Part shown: positions 42,714 to 50,152 of the stretch, in pieces
Position numbering within the stretch: the stretch's first letter is position 1
Layout of the letters: every line of letters starts with the position of its first letter
The notes under the pieces: model-generated
Database searches by the model: none
Told to the model about the DNA's origin: nothing
What the model saw: the letters and a program-made list of their open reading frames with translations, nothing else
Translations under genes and position numbers: made by a program
NCBI GenBank assembly: GCA_001512965.1
Contig: LFRW01000023.1
Location: forward strand, 2,030 to 56,242
Reading direction: 5' to 3'
DNA: 54,213 bases
Origin: Methanomicrobia archaeon DTU008
GTDB lineage: Archaea; Thermoplasmatota; Thermoplasmata; Methanomassiliicoccales; Methanomassiliicoccaceae

Positions 42714-44310
42714 GGAAGTGATGGACCACTTCACCAACCCCCGCAACGTGGGGGAGATGGAGAACCCCGATGGAATAGGCCAGGTGGGGAACCCGACCTG
42801 CCTGGTTGGCGGAAGCATGGTGCAGCTCAACAATCACTATCAGGTGATCGAGGACGTCGAAGAGAACGAAAGGGTACTGACCCATGAAGGCGTGTTCTCT
42901 AACATAGTCCGCAGGTCGGTACGTCAGTACGATGGGCCTGTCCTAACCTTCAAGAACCGGCTAGGCTCAAACACTCTGACTCCAGATCACCTGGTTTACG
43001 CTATCAAGCGCCCTCCAACCCAGAAGTATCGATCAACCAGGAACATGAAAACATTAAGGCCCGACTGGTACCATGCCGAAGAGCTGGAACGGGGGGACAT
43101 CGTCCTATATCCAGTGATGAAGGAAATCCGAGATCAGGACATGGTCGAATTGAACATCACAAATGGAAAGTTCGATCATCGCAGTCATGATTTGCCAGAG
43201 AAGGTGCCGCTTGATGCTGATTTCCTACGACTTGCGGGTTTCTATTTGTCAGAAGGAAACTCGGTGACAAAGGTGACCAAGGCACACGTATGCTTCACGT
43301 TCCATGAAGATGAGGTGGATTATCAGAACGATGTGATACGGATCGTTAAAGACCTTTTTGGATTGAAAGCATCAATAAAAACATCATCGAAACAGAAATC
43401 TTGCCATATATCTGTCGATAGTGCAAACCTGGCTAGGTTCTTTGAAGCCACGTTTGGGACCGGAGCCGAGAATAAACACATCCCTGACTTCATCATGTTC
43501 TTGCCGCCGGAGAAGCAGGTCCATCTCATTAGGGCCCTATGGCAGGGAGATGGATATGTCAACCTAGCCAGAAAAGGCCCCCGCGCCTGTTTCACCACCA
43601 TATCGACACAGCTTGCAGGACAGGTAAAAAACCTGCTCCTAAGGCAAGGTATCATTCCATCTATCTATCTGGATAATGGGTATGAGTCAAATGGTACGGT
43701 CCATAAGGATTCTTACCGGGTTCATGTGGGCGATGTTCTCTCGCTGAGGAAGCTATGCAATATATTAGGGATCGATTGCTCGCTAATTCCACAGCATCAG
43801 CGTTCCTGGATAGCTGATGGTTTCTTACATACGCCTTTGACCGGTATCACCACGCAGCACTTCAATGGAACGGTTTACAACTTCGAGGTTGCCGATCAGC
43901 ACTCATATACCACCGACTCGCTACTGGTGCACAACTGCGGGGATCTACTCTGGATATACATCAAGGTCGAGAACGATGTGATGACCGACGTGAAGTTCAA
44001 GACCTTCGGCTGCGGGGCGGCCATCGCCACCAGTAGCATGGTGACCGAACTGGCCAAGGGCAAGACGCTCGACGAGGGCCTGAAGATCACGCGCAGGGAC
44101 ATCGCGGAAAAACTGGGAGGGCTGCCGCCGCAGAAGATGCACTGCTCGAACCTGGCCGCCGATGCTCTGCACGAGGCCATACATGACTATCTAAGGAAGC
44201 AGGGGCGCGAGCCGCCGCTGCCGCCCGATGCCAAGCGGCCGCATGAGGAAGAGGCATGCGAGACCCACTTCCAGGAACCCATCCAGATCGAGAAGGAGGA
44301 GCCGAAGTAA
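42694..44310 (+). CDS. iscU: IscU/NifU iron-sulfur scaffold interrupted by an intein
   Basis: The 538-residue primary product contains a 379-residue intein. Extein N (residues 1-35: YSKEVMDHFTNPRNVGEMEN...GQVGNPT) and extein C (from CGDLLWIYIKVENDVMTDVKF) join to a ~159-residue scaffold. Its three Fe-S ligand cysteines are the C of CGD, FKTFGCGAAIATSSM and KMHCSNLAADALHEAI. The intein sits directly before the first ligand Cys, so no cluster can assemble before splicing. The C-terminal tail PPLPPDAKRPHEEEACETHFQEP is an added acidic extension. Overlaps nifS by 20 bases. Confidence 0.93.
   Translation: MCPQYSKEVMDHFTNPRNVGEMENPDGIGQVGNPTCLVGGSMVQLNNHYQVIEDVEENERVLTHEGVFSNIVRRSVRQYDGPVLTFKNRLGSNTLTPDHLVYAIKRPPTQKYRSTRNMKTLRPDWYHAEELERGDIVLYPVMKEIRDQDMVELNITNGKFDHRSHDLPEKVPLDADFLRLAGFYLSEGNSVTKVTKAHVCFTFHEDEVDYQNDVIRIVKDLFGLKASIKTSSKQKSCHISVDSANLARFFEATFGTGAENKHIPDFIMFLPPEKQVHLIRALWQGDGYVNLARKGPRACFTTISTQLAGQVKNLLLRQGIIPSIYLDNGYESNGTVHKDSYRVHVGDVLSLRKLCNILGIDCSLIPQHQRSWIADGFLHTPLTGITTQHFNGTVYNFEVADQHSYTTDSLLVHNCGDLLWIYIKVENDVMTDVKFKTFGCGAAIATSSMVTELAKGKTLDEGLKITRRDIAEKLGGLPPQKMHCSNLAADALHEAIHDYLRKQGREPPLPPDAKRPHEEEACETHFQEPIQIEKEEPK
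42799..43935 (+). mobile_element. Intein with LAGLIDADG homing endonuclease in iscU
   Basis: The 379-residue element runs from Cys1 (CLVGGSMVQLN) to Asn379 (SLLVHN), followed by Cys as the +1 extein residue. Block B is NTLTPDHLVYA (TxxH, residues 58-68), blocks F and G are TVYNFEVADQHSYT (358-371) and LLVHN. Two DOD endonuclease motifs are LAGFYLSEG (145-153) and LIRALWQGDG (243-252), both with acidic residues, so the endonuclease may be active. Its codons are visibly richer in A and T than the flanking extein, consistent with recent horizontal arrival. Confidence 0.93.
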
Positions 44311-44321
44311 ACCCTTTCAAG

Positions 44322-44353
44322 ATCTTATTTCAACAAAATTTTTCCTTTTTTGA
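44322..44353 (+). terminator. T-rich tract after iscU
   Basis: The region after the iscU stop contains TTATTT, then AAAATTTTTCCTTTTTTGA, runs of T typical of archaeal transcription termination. Confidence 0.4.
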
Positions 44354-44375
44354 TGCCAGACCTATGAGCATGTCC

Positions 44376-44391
44376 CATTTGGATCCAAATG
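44376..44391. repeat. 16-bp perfect palindrome between iscU and pyrD
   Basis: CATTTGGATCCAAATG is self-complementary and flanked by the inverted hexamers ATGAGC (44364-44369) and GCTCAT (44394-44399). The arms contain TTGGAT/ATCCAA but without the 5-base spacer of the cobalt-locus operator. It may be a cruciform or a different operator. Confidence 0.45.
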
Positions 44392-44515
44392 CCGCTCATG
44401 ATTAGGCCGAATGGTCGGTCTGGGCCATGATGAACGTACTGAACGATATGCAGCCTTTCACTTTCCTTTTAAGCGATGTGCATGATCCGGACCTCTTACG
44501 GTCAGAACGGCCTAA

Positions 44516-44525
44516 TGCTTATCAT
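44516..44525 (+). promoter_or_regulatory. TATA element of pyrDK
   Basis: TGCTTATCAT is about 27 bases before ATG 44549, so a leaderless mRNA is predicted. Confidence 0.4.
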
Positions 44526-44548
44526 CCAGTTTTGTAATTGGCCATCCG

Positions 44549-45457
44549 ATGACCTCCCTCCATGTGTCCATAGCAGGGCTCGACCTTAGCAACCCGACAA
44601 TGCTCGCGTCGGGCGTGATGGACGAGACAGGCGCATCGATGCGACGTGTGGCCGAGCTTGGTGCAGGGGCGGTGGTCACCAAGTCCATCGGGCGCGAGGC
44701 CCGGGATGGGTATCCCAACCCCACCCTGGTGGTGCTGGATCATGGTTACATCAACGCGATGGGCCTGCCAGGGCCGGGCATCGACGCGTTCGAGGAGGAG
44801 ATGGCCGAGGCCGTGAAGGGACCGGCGCCCGTGATCGGCAGCCTGTTCGCCGCCACGCCGGACGATTTCGCATTCCTCGCCGAACGGATGCAGCGGTACG
44901 GGGCGGCGGCGGTGGAGCTCAACATGTCGTGCCCCCATGCCAAGGGATATGGCATGGAGATAGGCGTGGATCCGGACATGGTGCGCGATATCGTCAGGGA
45001 GGTCAAGAAGGCGGTCACCATCCCGGTGCTGTCAAAGCTCACGCCCAACACCCATCGCCTTATCGATGTCGGCAGGGCGGTCCAGGAGGGCGGCGGCGAC
45101 GCCATCGTCGCAGTGAACACGGTCAAGGCGATGGCCATCTCCGTGGATGCCAGGCGTCCCGTGCTTTACAACCGCACCGGGGGGCTGTCCGGCCCCGCCA
45201 TCAAGGGCATAGGACTGAGATGCGTGTATGAGCTGTACGAGGAGGTGGACATCCCCATCGTGGGCGTCGGGGGCATCGAGAGCACCCGGGACGCGCTCGA
45301 ATACATGATGGCCGGGGCCGTCGCCGTTCAGATCGGCAGCGGGGTGGGCCGGAGGGGGCTTGGCGTCTTCCGCGAGGTCACCCACGGAATGGTCGATTAC
45401 CTGGAGAAGAACGGCATGACCAGCATATCCGAGATAGTAGGTGTGGCCCATGAATGA
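44549..45457 (+). CDS. pyrD: Dihydroorotate dehydrogenase catalytic subunit (class 1B)
   Basis: The 302-residue FMN enzyme oxidises dihydroorotate to orotate in pyrimidine synthesis. Motifs: SNPTMLASGVMDETG, VVTKSIGREARDGYPNP, the catalytic NMSCPHAKGYGMEIG (Cys as base, diagnostic of class 1B), VLSKLTPN, AVNTVKAM and phosphate-binding VGVGGIEST and QIGSGVG. The class 1B enzyme passes electrons through PyrK to NAD+, and pyrK follows with an 8-base overlap. ATG 44549 is leaderless (TATA at 44516). Confidence 0.94.
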   Translation: MTSLHVSIAGLDLSNPTMLASGVMDETGASMRRVAELGAGAVVTKSIGREARDGYPNPTLVVLDHGYINAMGLPGPGIDAFEEEMAEAVKGPAPVIGSLFAATPDDFAFLAERMQRYGAAAVELNMSCPHAKGYGMEIGVDPDMVRDIVREVKKAVTIPVLSKLTPNTHRLIDVGRAVQEGGGDAIVAVNTVKAMAISVDARRPVLYNRTGGLSGPAIKGIGLRCVYELYEEVDIPIVGVGGIESTRDALEYMMAGAVAVQIGSGVGRRGLGVFREVTHGMVDYLEKNGMTSISEIVGVAHE

Positions 45458-46217
45458 CCTGGTGCGCGTCGAGGAAGTGGTGCGAGAGGGGAGAGGGATC
45501 ACGACCCTCCGGTTCAGGCACCCGGGAGGTGTCCCGGGACAGTTCGTCATGGTATGGGTCCCCGGTGTCGATGAAGTGCCCATGTCTTTGTCCTACCAGG
45601 GTGAGCTGGCCGGCATCACGGTGAAGAACGTGGGGGAGGCCACCGCCGCACTGTCGGCGCTTCGGCCGGGCGACCGCATCGGCGTCCGAGGCCCTTACGG
45701 AAAGGGATGGGGGATCCCCAAGGGGAGGATCCTGTGCGTCGGCGGCGGCGTGGGCATGGCCCCGCTCATGCCGGTGCTGGACGCCATCGACGACCCGTCA
45801 TCCGTGGATGTCGCCATCGGTGCGAGGGACGGCGGGGAGGTGATCTTCCTGGAGAGGGCCAGGTCCCGATCGTCGGACGTGCGCGTCTCCACCGACGACG
45901 GCAGCCTGGGCTTCCATGGCACGGTGGTGGCGCTGGCAGCCAGCATGATGAAGGAGAAGAGGTACGACATGGTGCTTGGCTGCGGTCCGGAGATAATGCT
46001 TCGATATCTGCTGCCTGCATGCAAGGAGGCAGGCGTACGCTGCCAGGTCTCCCTCGAGCGATTGATGAAATGCGGCTCTGGCCTGTGCGGCTCCTGTGTG
46101 ATCGACGGCTTCCGCGTATGCGTCGAAGGCCCAGTGTTCTACGATGTCCAGGTCGAGGGCATGAAGGAGTTCGGGCGGTGCCGGCGCACCGCTTCCGGCG
46201 GCATCACCAGGGCCTAG
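45450..46217 (+). CDS. pyrK: Dihydroorotate dehydrogenase electron-transfer subunit
   Basis: The 255-residue FAD/[2Fe-2S] protein carries electrons from PyrD to NAD+. It has an N-terminal beta-barrel (PGQFVMVWVPGVDEVPMSLSYQ, FAD site), GVRGPYGKGW, NAD-binding LCVGGGVGMAPLMPVLDAI and the [2Fe-2S] ligands KCGSGLCGSCVIDGFRVCVEGPVF. ATG 45450 is used (MNDLVRVEEVV) because it overlaps the pyrD stop; an upstream in-frame codon gives only three extra residues. Its TAG overlaps the TAG of the convergent aksA gene. Confidence 0.92.
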   Translation: MNDLVRVEEVVREGRGITTLRFRHPGGVPGQFVMVWVPGVDEVPMSLSYQGELAGITVKNVGEATAALSALRPGDRIGVRGPYGKGWGIPKGRILCVGGGVGMAPLMPVLDAIDDPSSVDVAIGARDGGEVIFLERARSRSSDVRVSTDDGSLGFHGTVVALAASMMKEKRYDMVLGCGPEIMLRYLLPACKEAGVRCQVSLERLMKCGSGLCGSCVIDGFRVCVEGPVFYDVQVEGMKEFGRCRRTASGGITRA

Positions 46218-47374
46218 GCGTCCATGACCTCGTGGACTATGCGGGCGAACTGATCGTCGCTCACTCGACCGATGCGTTCCCCCAGTTCCTTCACCCGGCG
46301 GCATATCTCGGTGGCCTGCTCATCGGTGGCATCGACGTTCATGTCCACCAGACGCTTCTTGACATAGTTCACGCCGGTCTTCTTGCCCATGATGATGTGC
46401 CTCTCGTTACCGACCGCCTGGGGCGGGAGCGATTCATAGGTCATGGGACAGTTCAGGATCGCCGCCACATGTATCCCTGATTCATGGGCGAACACGTTGG
46501 TGCCGACGAGCGGCTGGTTCCTCGGCTTGTGGAGGCCAGAGAACTCGCAGACGGTATCGGACAAGGCCTTCATCTTGGTGCAGTCGATGCCGATGTCGCT
46601 GTTGTAGAGGTACTTCATCCCCACCGCGAACTGTTCCAGCGGAACGTTGCCCGCCCTCTCGCCAATGCCGTTGACCGTGGTCGTGACCGCCGTCGCCCCG
46701 GCCTTCACTCCGGCGAACGCGTTCGCCAAGGCGAGCCCGTAGTCGTTGTGGAGGTGCAGCGCTATCGGGACCTTGACCTCCTGCCTGGCCCTGGAGACGA
46801 GCATCGAGATCGCCTCCGGAGTTGCGCAGCCCAGAGTATCGGTCACACCTACCCTCACCGCCCCGCCGGCCTCGGCGGTCCGGTAGACCTGCATGAGGAA
46901 CTCAAGGTCGGTGCGGGTCGTGTCCTCGGCGCTGACCGCGGCCTTCACGCCCCTGGCGCGGCAATGGTCCAGCGAGTCGGTGATCATCGACAGCACATCC
47001 TCGCGGCTCTTCTTCATCTTGTACCGCAGATGGATGTCGGAAGTGCCTACGAAAAGCAGGACGAGGTCGACACCGGCGTCCACTGCGGCGTCGATGTCCC
47101 CCTTGGTCACCCTGGACAATCCTAGGATGTCGGCCTTCAGGCCAAGGTCGGCTATCGCCCTGATGGTCCTGACCTCGTTCTCCGACACCGCAGGGAACCC
47201 GGCCTCTATCTGATGGACCCCCGCATCGTCCAGCAACTGCGCGATCTTCAGTTTCTGTTCGGGTGTGAACGCGACCCCGGGCGTTTGTTCTCCATCGCGC
47301 AGGGTGGAGTCGTAGACGATGACGCCGCTCCTCTGCAGGCGGGGATTGTATGGACTCAGGGCGATCTGTTCCAT
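46214..47374 (-). CDS. aksA: Homocitrate synthase AksA-like
   Basis: The 386-residue DRE-TIM metallolyase condenses 2-oxoglutarate with acetyl-CoA. In methanogens AksA starts the chain elongation to 7-mercaptoheptanoyl groups of coenzyme B. Motifs: VIVYDSTLRDGEQTPGV (metal-binding DSTLRDGEQ), VGVTDTLGCATPEA, ALHLHNDYGLALANA (HxH) and NGIGERAGNVPLEQ. The relatives isopropylmalate and citramalate synthase are longer with an allosteric domain; this one ends after ~386 residues, favouring AksA. ATG 47374 agrees with a leaderless TATA element at 47395-47404. Confidence 0.82.
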   Translation of the reverse strand: MEQIALSPYNPRLQRSGVIVYDSTLRDGEQTPGVAFTPEQKLKIAQLLDDAGVHQIEAGFPAVSENEVRTIRAIADLGLKADILGLSRVTKGDIDAAVDAGVDLVLLFVGTSDIHLRYKMKKSREDVLSMITDSLDHCRARGVKAAVSAEDTTRTDLEFLMQVYRTAEAGGAVRVGVTDTLGCATPEAISMLVSRARQEVKVPIALHLHNDYGLALANAFAGVKAGATAVTTTVNGIGERAGNVPLEQFAVGMKYLYNSDIGIDCTKMKALSDTVCEFSGLHKPRNQPLVGTNVFAHESGIHVAAILNCPMTYESLPPQAVGNERHIIMGKKTGVNYVKKRLVDMNVDATDEQATEICRRVKELGERIGRVSDDQFARIVHEVMDA

Positions 47375-47394
47375 GCACCGATGAACGAGGTTCA

Positions 47395-47404
47395 CCTAAT
47401 AACG
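47395..47404 (-). promoter_or_regulatory. TATA element of aksA
   Basis: CGTTATTAGG on the minus strand is about 27 bases before ATG 47374 and covers the upstream in-frame GTG at 47395. Confidence 0.45.
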
Positions 47405-47491
47405 ATTTCCGACGCTTCTTCGCATGGACGCGGTCAGGTCAGGTTGATAAACGAGAACGGTGTTGCCGTTCGTCTGGGAGCGCGATCGTAC

Positions 47492-47686
47492 ATGGTCAAG
47501 GAGGGCGAGAGATGGTGGGAGCGCCGCGAACTTGAGATCCAATTGTTCATCCTGGCCATCGGACTCGTCCTGTTCGCTCTCGGGATCATACTGCCGAACC
47601 TGATTATGGCAGGCGCCGGGTCCCTCGTTACCGTTTTCGCCATCACATATGTCGCATATGCCTACGTTCGACGCTTCTGGCGATGA
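47492..47686 (+). CDS. Small two-helix membrane protein
   Basis: This 64-residue protein begins MVKEGERWWERRELEIQ, then two membrane segments (LFILAIGLVLFALGIILPNL and AGAGSLVTVFAITYVAYAYV) and ends RRFWR. No family was recognised. The start could lie a few codons away, since the frame is open upstream. It is divergent from aksA and convergent with the next gene, sharing 25 bases with it. Confidence 0.5.
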   Translation: MVKEGERWWERRELEIQLFILAIGLVLFALGIILPNLIMAGAGSLVTVFAITYVAYAYVRRFWR

Positions 47687-48228
47687 CGCGGCACGGCCCG
47701 GAAGGGCGGCCATCCCGTCGCCCTCTCCAGCCTGAAGAAGGCGGCCGTGATGAGAAGCATCAGGGCGGCGATCGATATAGGAACGGCGACGTATTCCGGC
47801 ACGCCCCCTGGCCGTATCCCCCAGTCGGATATGCTCACCGACGTCTCGAAACGTGTTTCCTGCTGGCCATATGGCATCTCGAACACCACTGCGAGGAAGG
47901 CATGGTAGGTGCCCGCTTCCGTCTGCGGCATCCGTATGGCCGGGCCGGTGAAGACCCTCTCACCCCCCGCCGGGATGACCTCGCGCCCCTCGAAGATGGG
48001 GTATGATGTCGGCGCCCAGCCAGGCCAGTCGATGGTGACGCTCACCCTTGTGACGACCATGTCCTCGCTACCCTGGTTGCGGACCGTTGCCGTGAAGGCC
48101 TCCATGAAGTTCGTATGGACCTCACGTGTGTCCAGCTCCGCCGATGGCAGCGGCTGTGCCATCGAGGAACCGACCGATAGGATGAGGATCAGGGAGACGA
48201 TGACCGTGATGAGCGCGCCCTTCATCAT
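47662..48228 (-). CDS. Secreted, C-terminally membrane-anchored protein of unknown function
   Basis: The 188-residue protein has a cleavable signal peptide (MMKGALITVIVSLILILSVG, likely cut after SSMAQ), an extracytoplasmic beta-rich domain of ~110 residues (AFTATVRNQGSEDMVVTRVSVTIDWPGWAPTSYPI, like NEW3/CARDB-type immunoglobulin folds) and a C-terminal membrane helix (VAVPISIAALMLLITAAFF) followed by a basic tail. This is the layout of archaeal cell-surface proteins. The TATA box at 48251-48262 puts the start near 48229. The stop is TAG. Confidence 0.65.
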   Translation of the reverse strand: MMKGALITVIVSLILILSVGSSMAQPLPSAELDTREVHTNFMEAFTATVRNQGSEDMVVTRVSVTIDWPGWAPTSYPIFEGREVIPAGGERVFTGPAIRMPQTEAGTYHAFLAVVFEMPYGQQETRFETSVSISDWGIRPGGVPEYVAVPISIAALMLLITAAFFRLERATGWPPFRAVPRHRQKRRT

Positions 48229-48250
48229 TCGACCATATTGCACCGACCTG

Positions 48251-48262
48251 ATGATATAATCG
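48251..48262 (-). promoter_or_regulatory. TATA element of the secreted-protein gene
   Basis: CGATTATATCAT on the minus strand, about 27 bases before the tandem ATG codons at 48228. Confidence 0.45.
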
Positions 48263-48422
48263 AAGGCATCGCTCCATCATTGCGATTGATACAAGCTCGA
48301 TGGGACCGGTGAACATCTAGAATGAGCGGGTAGAGAGGACGCATATTGAACAATGAACCCGAGCATCATGGGCCGACCTCGAGGATGACCTGTCCTGGCA
48401 TCCTAGGGGTCAGCGAGGGAAG

Positions 48423-48896
48423 TTGACTTCTATTCGTTCGGGCTTACATGCCGACGTGAAGCGGGTCGCCCGTTCCCAGGATAATCCCAACTTCATCAAG
48501 ATGTACCATGGCAATCTTGAGATCAACGTGCCCAGGCGCATGTTCCGGGGCAGGACCACGGAGCTGGTGCCGGAGGAGGTGGAGAGGTTCCGCCGCACCC
48601 TCAGCGCCAGATATCCATGGCTGTCCCGCTACGCCCTCGACGAGATCGTCAAGGGGGCACAGGAGGCGATGGCCGATTACAATGAACGGACCAAGAACCC
48701 CGTTCAGAGGGCCCGCGAGTTCATGGCCAGGGGGCAGACCCGGATCGCGCTGCAACTGGTCGAGGATCGCCTGATCGAGGATCCCGAGGACGAGGACGCG
48801 TGGTATCTGGCCGCCGAGCTTCTGATGAAGATGGGGAGGGGAGAGGAAGGCTTCTGCGCCATGGCCAGGGCAAGGGAGCTAAGCCGTCGTCGATAA
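48423..48896 (+). CDS. TPR-like hypothetical protein
   Basis: The 157-residue protein starts with a TTG preceded by GAGGGAAG. The N-terminal half is basic and unassigned (DVKRVARSQDNPNFIKMYHGNLEINVPRRMF). The C-terminal ~60 residues (PVQRAREFMARGQTRIALQLVEDRLIEDPEDEDAWYLAAELLMKMGRGEEGF) match tetratricopeptide-repeat spacing, so protein-protein contacts are likely. A GTG at 48456 is an alternative start. It converges with the next gene by 18 bases. Confidence 0.6.
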   Translation: MTSIRSGLHADVKRVARSQDNPNFIKMYHGNLEINVPRRMFRGRTTELVPEEVERFRRTLSARYPWLSRYALDEIVKGAQEAMADYNERTKNPVQRAREFMARGQTRIALQLVEDRLIEDPEDEDAWYLAAELLMKMGRGEEGFCAMARARELSRRR

Positions 48897-49727
48897 CAGG
48901 GCGTTGATGGCGTCCGCCACCTCTTCCACCGTGGCTCCCCACGGCACCACCGCCAGGTCCCCCTTGAGCTGATACCCTTCCCTGACGCGGCAGCATTTCA
49001 CGAGGCGCTTGCGCCCGTCGCGCGGTGCAAGCTCCTGAGGGCACATCTCGACCCTGGTGATGTCCCTGCGGTATAGGGTGCGAAAGATGCGGCCGGATAG
49101 GTCGCAGCCCACCAGGGTGGTCTCCTCATCGACATCGGGGACCTGGTCGAGATAGTATATCCTTCTGTCAGAGGTCAGCCCGGAAGCTTCGCAGGGGAAG
49201 ACGATCGCCGGCGTGGCGATCCCGGATGCAAGTTCGTTGAGATCGACCTCGGTGTACCTGGGCACGACTGGATGATGGACGAGTCCGGCGTCGAGCGCCC
49301 TCTCCACCAGGACGGATAGTTTAGACGGACTTGGAGGCACCACGTCAAGGACCTCCAGGCGGACTATCTCATCGGGCCTGACGAATGACACATGGCCGAA
49401 CAGCCCCTCCACCACCACGGTCCGGCCGGGGTGTCGCTCGGCGACCCTGGCCATGCTGGATGGATTTATCACATCGATTGAAGGGTCGACGACGATATCG
49501 ATATCCTCAGGCAATGCGACGATCCTGTGATCGATGATGGGGCGGAACAGCTCCATGCCTTCCGCCTTGCTTATCGCGACCACCGCGGCCTCATCCCCAT
49601 TCCGCAGCACATAGTGGTCGCATCTGGTGTATGCCTTCTTCCCCTGGATCTCGCGATCGATGTTCTCCGCTGTCAGTTCGAAGTCGACCCATTTCACCGC
49701 CACGTCCTTGCAATGCCCGGGAAGCAT
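48879..49727 (-). CDS. Conserved archaeal protein of unknown function
   Basis: The 282-residue soluble protein has cysteines mainly in CDHYVLRNGDEAAVV, VFPCEASGL, VGCDLSG, VEMCPQELA and KCCRVREGYQLKG, perhaps a metal site. Blocks of alternating beta and alpha elements (GRTVVVEGLFGHVSFVRPDEIVRLEVLDVVPPSPSKL) suggest an alpha/beta fold. I do not recognise the family with certainty. ATG 49727 matches a leaderless TATA element at 49749-49760. The stop is TAG. Confidence 0.55.
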   Translation of the reverse strand: MLPGHCKDVAVKWVDFELTAENIDREIQGKKAYTRCDHYVLRNGDEAAVVAISKAEGMELFRPIIDHRIVALPEDIDIVVDPSIDVINPSSMARVAERHPGRTVVVEGLFGHVSFVRPDEIVRLEVLDVVPPSPSKLSVLVERALDAGLVHHPVVPRYTEVDLNELASGIATPAIVFPCEASGLTSDRRIYYLDQVPDVDEETTLVGCDLSGRIFRTLYRRDITRVEMCPQELAPRDGRKRLVKCCRVREGYQLKGDLAVVPWGATVEEVADAINALLSTTA

Positions 49728-49748
49728 GTTCCAGCCAATGAACCGCCT

Positions 49749-49760
49749 CTCTTAAATGTT
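49749..49760 (-). promoter_or_regulatory. TATA element of the unknown gene at 48879
   Basis: AACATTTAAGAG on the minus strand, about 27 bases before ATG 49727. Confidence 0.45.
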
Positions 49761-49807
49761 CTTAATGTTCGGAATTATTTTGATGTGGAATTTTGATAGA
49801 AGATAAG

Positions 49808-49817
49808 CTTATTTAGA
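49808..49817 (+). promoter_or_regulatory. TATA element of tRNA-Cys
   Basis: CTTATTTAGA lies about 27 bases before the tRNA 5' end at 49840. Confidence 0.5.
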
Positions 49818-49839
49818 CCTAGCTGAATTAACGGTCGAC

Positions 49840-49940
49840 GCCGGGATGACAGAGCGGCCATGTGGCGGACTGCAGCCCCTGGGGCTTCGGTCCGAGGCAG
49901 ATATCCGTACACCCGAGTTCAAATCTCGGTCCCGGCCCCA
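49840..49940 (+). tRNA. tRNA-Cys (GCA) with a 27-base intron
   Basis: The cloverleaf has acceptor GCCGGGA/TCCCGGC, a 3-bp D-stem ACA/TGT, anticodon stem GCGGA/TCCGT and T-arm CCGAG-TTCAAAT-CTCGG. The stem halves are separated by 34 bases; removing a 27-base intron after position 37 (49876-49902) leaves loop CTGCAGA with anticodon GCA. Exon CTGC pairs with intron GCAG as the 4-bp centre of a bulge-helix-bulge, with AGC and ATA as bulges. CCA is encoded. The discriminator is C, unusual for tRNA-Cys (normally U), which leaves some doubt about identity. Confidence 0.8.
49876..49902 (+). other. Intron of tRNA-Cys
   Basis: 27 bases at the canonical 37/38 site, including the internal hairpin GGGC-TTCG-GTCC. 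It would be removed by the archaeal splicing endonuclease. Confidence 0.75.
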
Positions 49941-50152
49941 CTTTTCCTTACCACGTCCTTACCGTCCCTTGTCCTGCCTCGGTCGCCTCTCGTGATCCCG
50001 CCCCCGACCGGACCGTCCATCGGAATGCGCTCATCATCAAGCACGTCGGACCTACAGGTTCGATGGGGCCTTGACGGCCATCGACGGCCGCCGACCCTTT
50101 TCCCTGAGAAATGATAATAGGTCCCTGATGTGTTCCCTTGTTCGGTGAGGCA

